A DNA stretch of 64,000 bases from Streptomyces rhizoryzae (GTDB lineage: Bacteria > Actinomycetota > Actinomycetes > Streptomycetales > Streptomycetaceae), in contig NZ_JALMUV010000014.1 in the NCBI RefSeq assembly GCF_023155275.1, forward strand, positions 81,337 to 145,336, read 5' to 3'. Positions 63,274 to 64,000 of the stretch are shown here, piece after piece. The position numbers and the translations under genes were made by a program. Position 1 is the stretch's first letter; every line of letters begins with the position of its first letter. The notes under the pieces are model-generated. The model did no database searches and was not told where the DNA came from. It worked only from the letters and a program-made list of their open reading frames with translations.

Positions 63274-63879
63274 ATGACGGACCCTGTGACGCTGGACGTC
63301 GAGGGCGCGATCGGCGAATTCGACGAGAAGCGAGCCGAGAACGCCGTACGCGAGCTGCTGATCGCGGTGGGCGAGGACCCGGACCGCGAGGGACTGCTGG
63401 AGACGCCGGCGCGGGTGGCCCGGGCGTACCGGGAGCTCTTCGCGGGGTTGTGGCAGAAGCCCGAGGACGTCCTGACCACCACCTTCGACCTCGGCCATGA
63501 CGAGATGGTGCTGGTCAAGGACATCGAGGTGGTCTCGAACTGCGAGCACCACCTGGTGCCGTTCGTCGGTGTCGCGCACGTCGGCTACATCCCGTCCACC
63601 GACGGGAAGATCACCGGGCTGTCGAAGCTCGCCCGGCTGGTCGACGTCTTCGCCCGGCGCCCCCAGGTCCAGGAGCGGCTGACCACCCAGATCGCCGACT
63701 CGCTGATGAAGATCCTGGAGCCGCGCGGGGTGATCGTGGTCATCGAGTGCGAGCACATGTGCATGACCATGCGCGGGGTGCGCAAGCCGGGCGCCAAGAC
63801 CACCACCTCGGCGGTGCGCGGTCAGCTGCGCGACCCGGCGACCCGGGCCGAGGCGATGAGCCTGATACTGGCCCGCTGA
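63274..63879 (+). CDS. folE: GTP cyclohydrolase I
   Basis: A 201-residue first enzyme of folate synthesis, making 7,8-dihydroneopterin triphosphate from GTP. Zinc ligands are in [10 protein letters not shown] and [32 protein letters not shown] is the signature. ATG 63274 follows GGAAGGAACGAGG. It comes after ftsH and its terminator, so it has its own promoter. Confidence 0.96.
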   Translation: MTDPVTLDVEGAIGEFDEKRAENAVRELLIAVGEDPDREGLLETPARVARAYRELFAGLWQKPEDVLTTTFDLGHDEMVLVKDIEVVSNCEHHLVPFVGVAHVGYIPSTDGKITGLSKLARLVDVFARRPQVQERLTTQIADSLMKILEPRGVIVVIECEHMCMTMRGVRKPGAKTTTSAVRGQLRDPATRAEAMSLILAR

Positions 63880-63912
63880 GCCGTCCGCGGCCCGTGCGGG
63901 CCGGGTACGGGA

Positions 63913-63953
63913 GCGGCCCGGGGCCCCGGCGGAGTGCCGGGGCCCCGGGCCGC
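63913..63953 (+). terminator. Hairpin after folE
   Basis: GCGGCCCGGGGCCCCGGC (63913-63930) pairs over 18 bp with its exact reverse complement at 63936-63953 around GGAGT, one of the strongest stems in the window. Confidence 0.88.
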
Positions 63954-64000
63954 TGCCGGGAAGTGTGCGGGGGAGCCGCTCGAGCCGCCGCCGGACCGTC

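Noticed and set aside
1..64000. tRNA, rRNA, CRISPR, insertion sequences, phage genes
   Set aside because: None seen: no clover-leaf with CCA-type end, no regularly spaced repeats, no transposase or integrase motifs.

Overview
The window is very GC-rich, with dense single-strand gene runs, many GTG starts, chaplins, rodlins, a TipA ortholog, LmbU- and SARP-type regulators and a DUF397/XRE/anti-sigma set. Together these point to a Streptomyces chromosome. I see no rRNA, tRNA, CRISPR array, insertion sequence or phage gene.

Region 1 (1 to about 27.2 kb) is the right part of a specialised-metabolite cluster that continues off the left edge. It opens with a plus-strand deoxysugar run: a truncated aminotransferase, a 2,3-dehydratase, a 3,5-epimerase and a 3-ketoreductase. 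A convergent, tightly coupled minus-strand operon follows: an HpaB-type phenol ortho-hydroxylase, an SbnA-like synthase and an SbnB-like dehydrogenase. These predict a catechol-forming step plus L-2,3-diaminopropionate (L-Dap). A histidine kinase and a YqeB-like membrane protein sit between that operon and a second minus-strand operon. The second operon has a 4-ketoreductase followed by six tandem macrolide-type glycosyltransferases, with an aldo/keto reductase and a GNAT acetyltransferase just upstream. Two PH-domain membrane proteins, two LmbU-family regulators, a SARP/NB-ARC regulator, a small membrane protein and a NarL-type response regulator close the region. From memory of the family, the hydroxylase closely resembles Sam5 of saccharomicin biosynthesis. 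My working hypothesis is a saccharomicin-like oligosaccharide on a caffeoyl-type aglycone, with a Dap-derived unit where saccharomicin has taurine.

Region 2 (27.2 to 34.3 kb) is generic: a secreted glycerophosphodiesterase, a membrane acyltransferase, an arylamine N-acetyltransferase, a RidA protein, an HSL-type hydrolase and a PolA-type polymerase.

Region 3 (34.4 to 38.7 kb) is an aerial-hypha surface locus with three rodlins, two short chaplins, one chaplin with a degenerate sortase signal, and a small secreted protein of unknown function.

Region 4 (38.9 to 43.5 kb) holds a nitrilase-family hydrolase, TatA and a zinc-starvation locus. That locus has cysteine-free paralogs of L28, S14 and L33, a type B L31, an S18 and a CobW-like protein without a P-loop, around a Zur-type box. 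An ArsR/SRPBCC pair follows.

Region 5 (43.6 to 55.3 kb) has a DUF397/ATPase/XRE regulatory trio, an aldehyde dehydrogenase, DinB, glutamate decarboxylase, WrbA, a LysE exporter, TipA, a YbjQ protein, DedA and a ThrE exporter.

Region 6 (55.4 to 64 kb) is core chromosome: ppa, a D-Ala-D-Ala carboxypeptidase, a metalloprotease, tilS, hpt, ftsH and folE.
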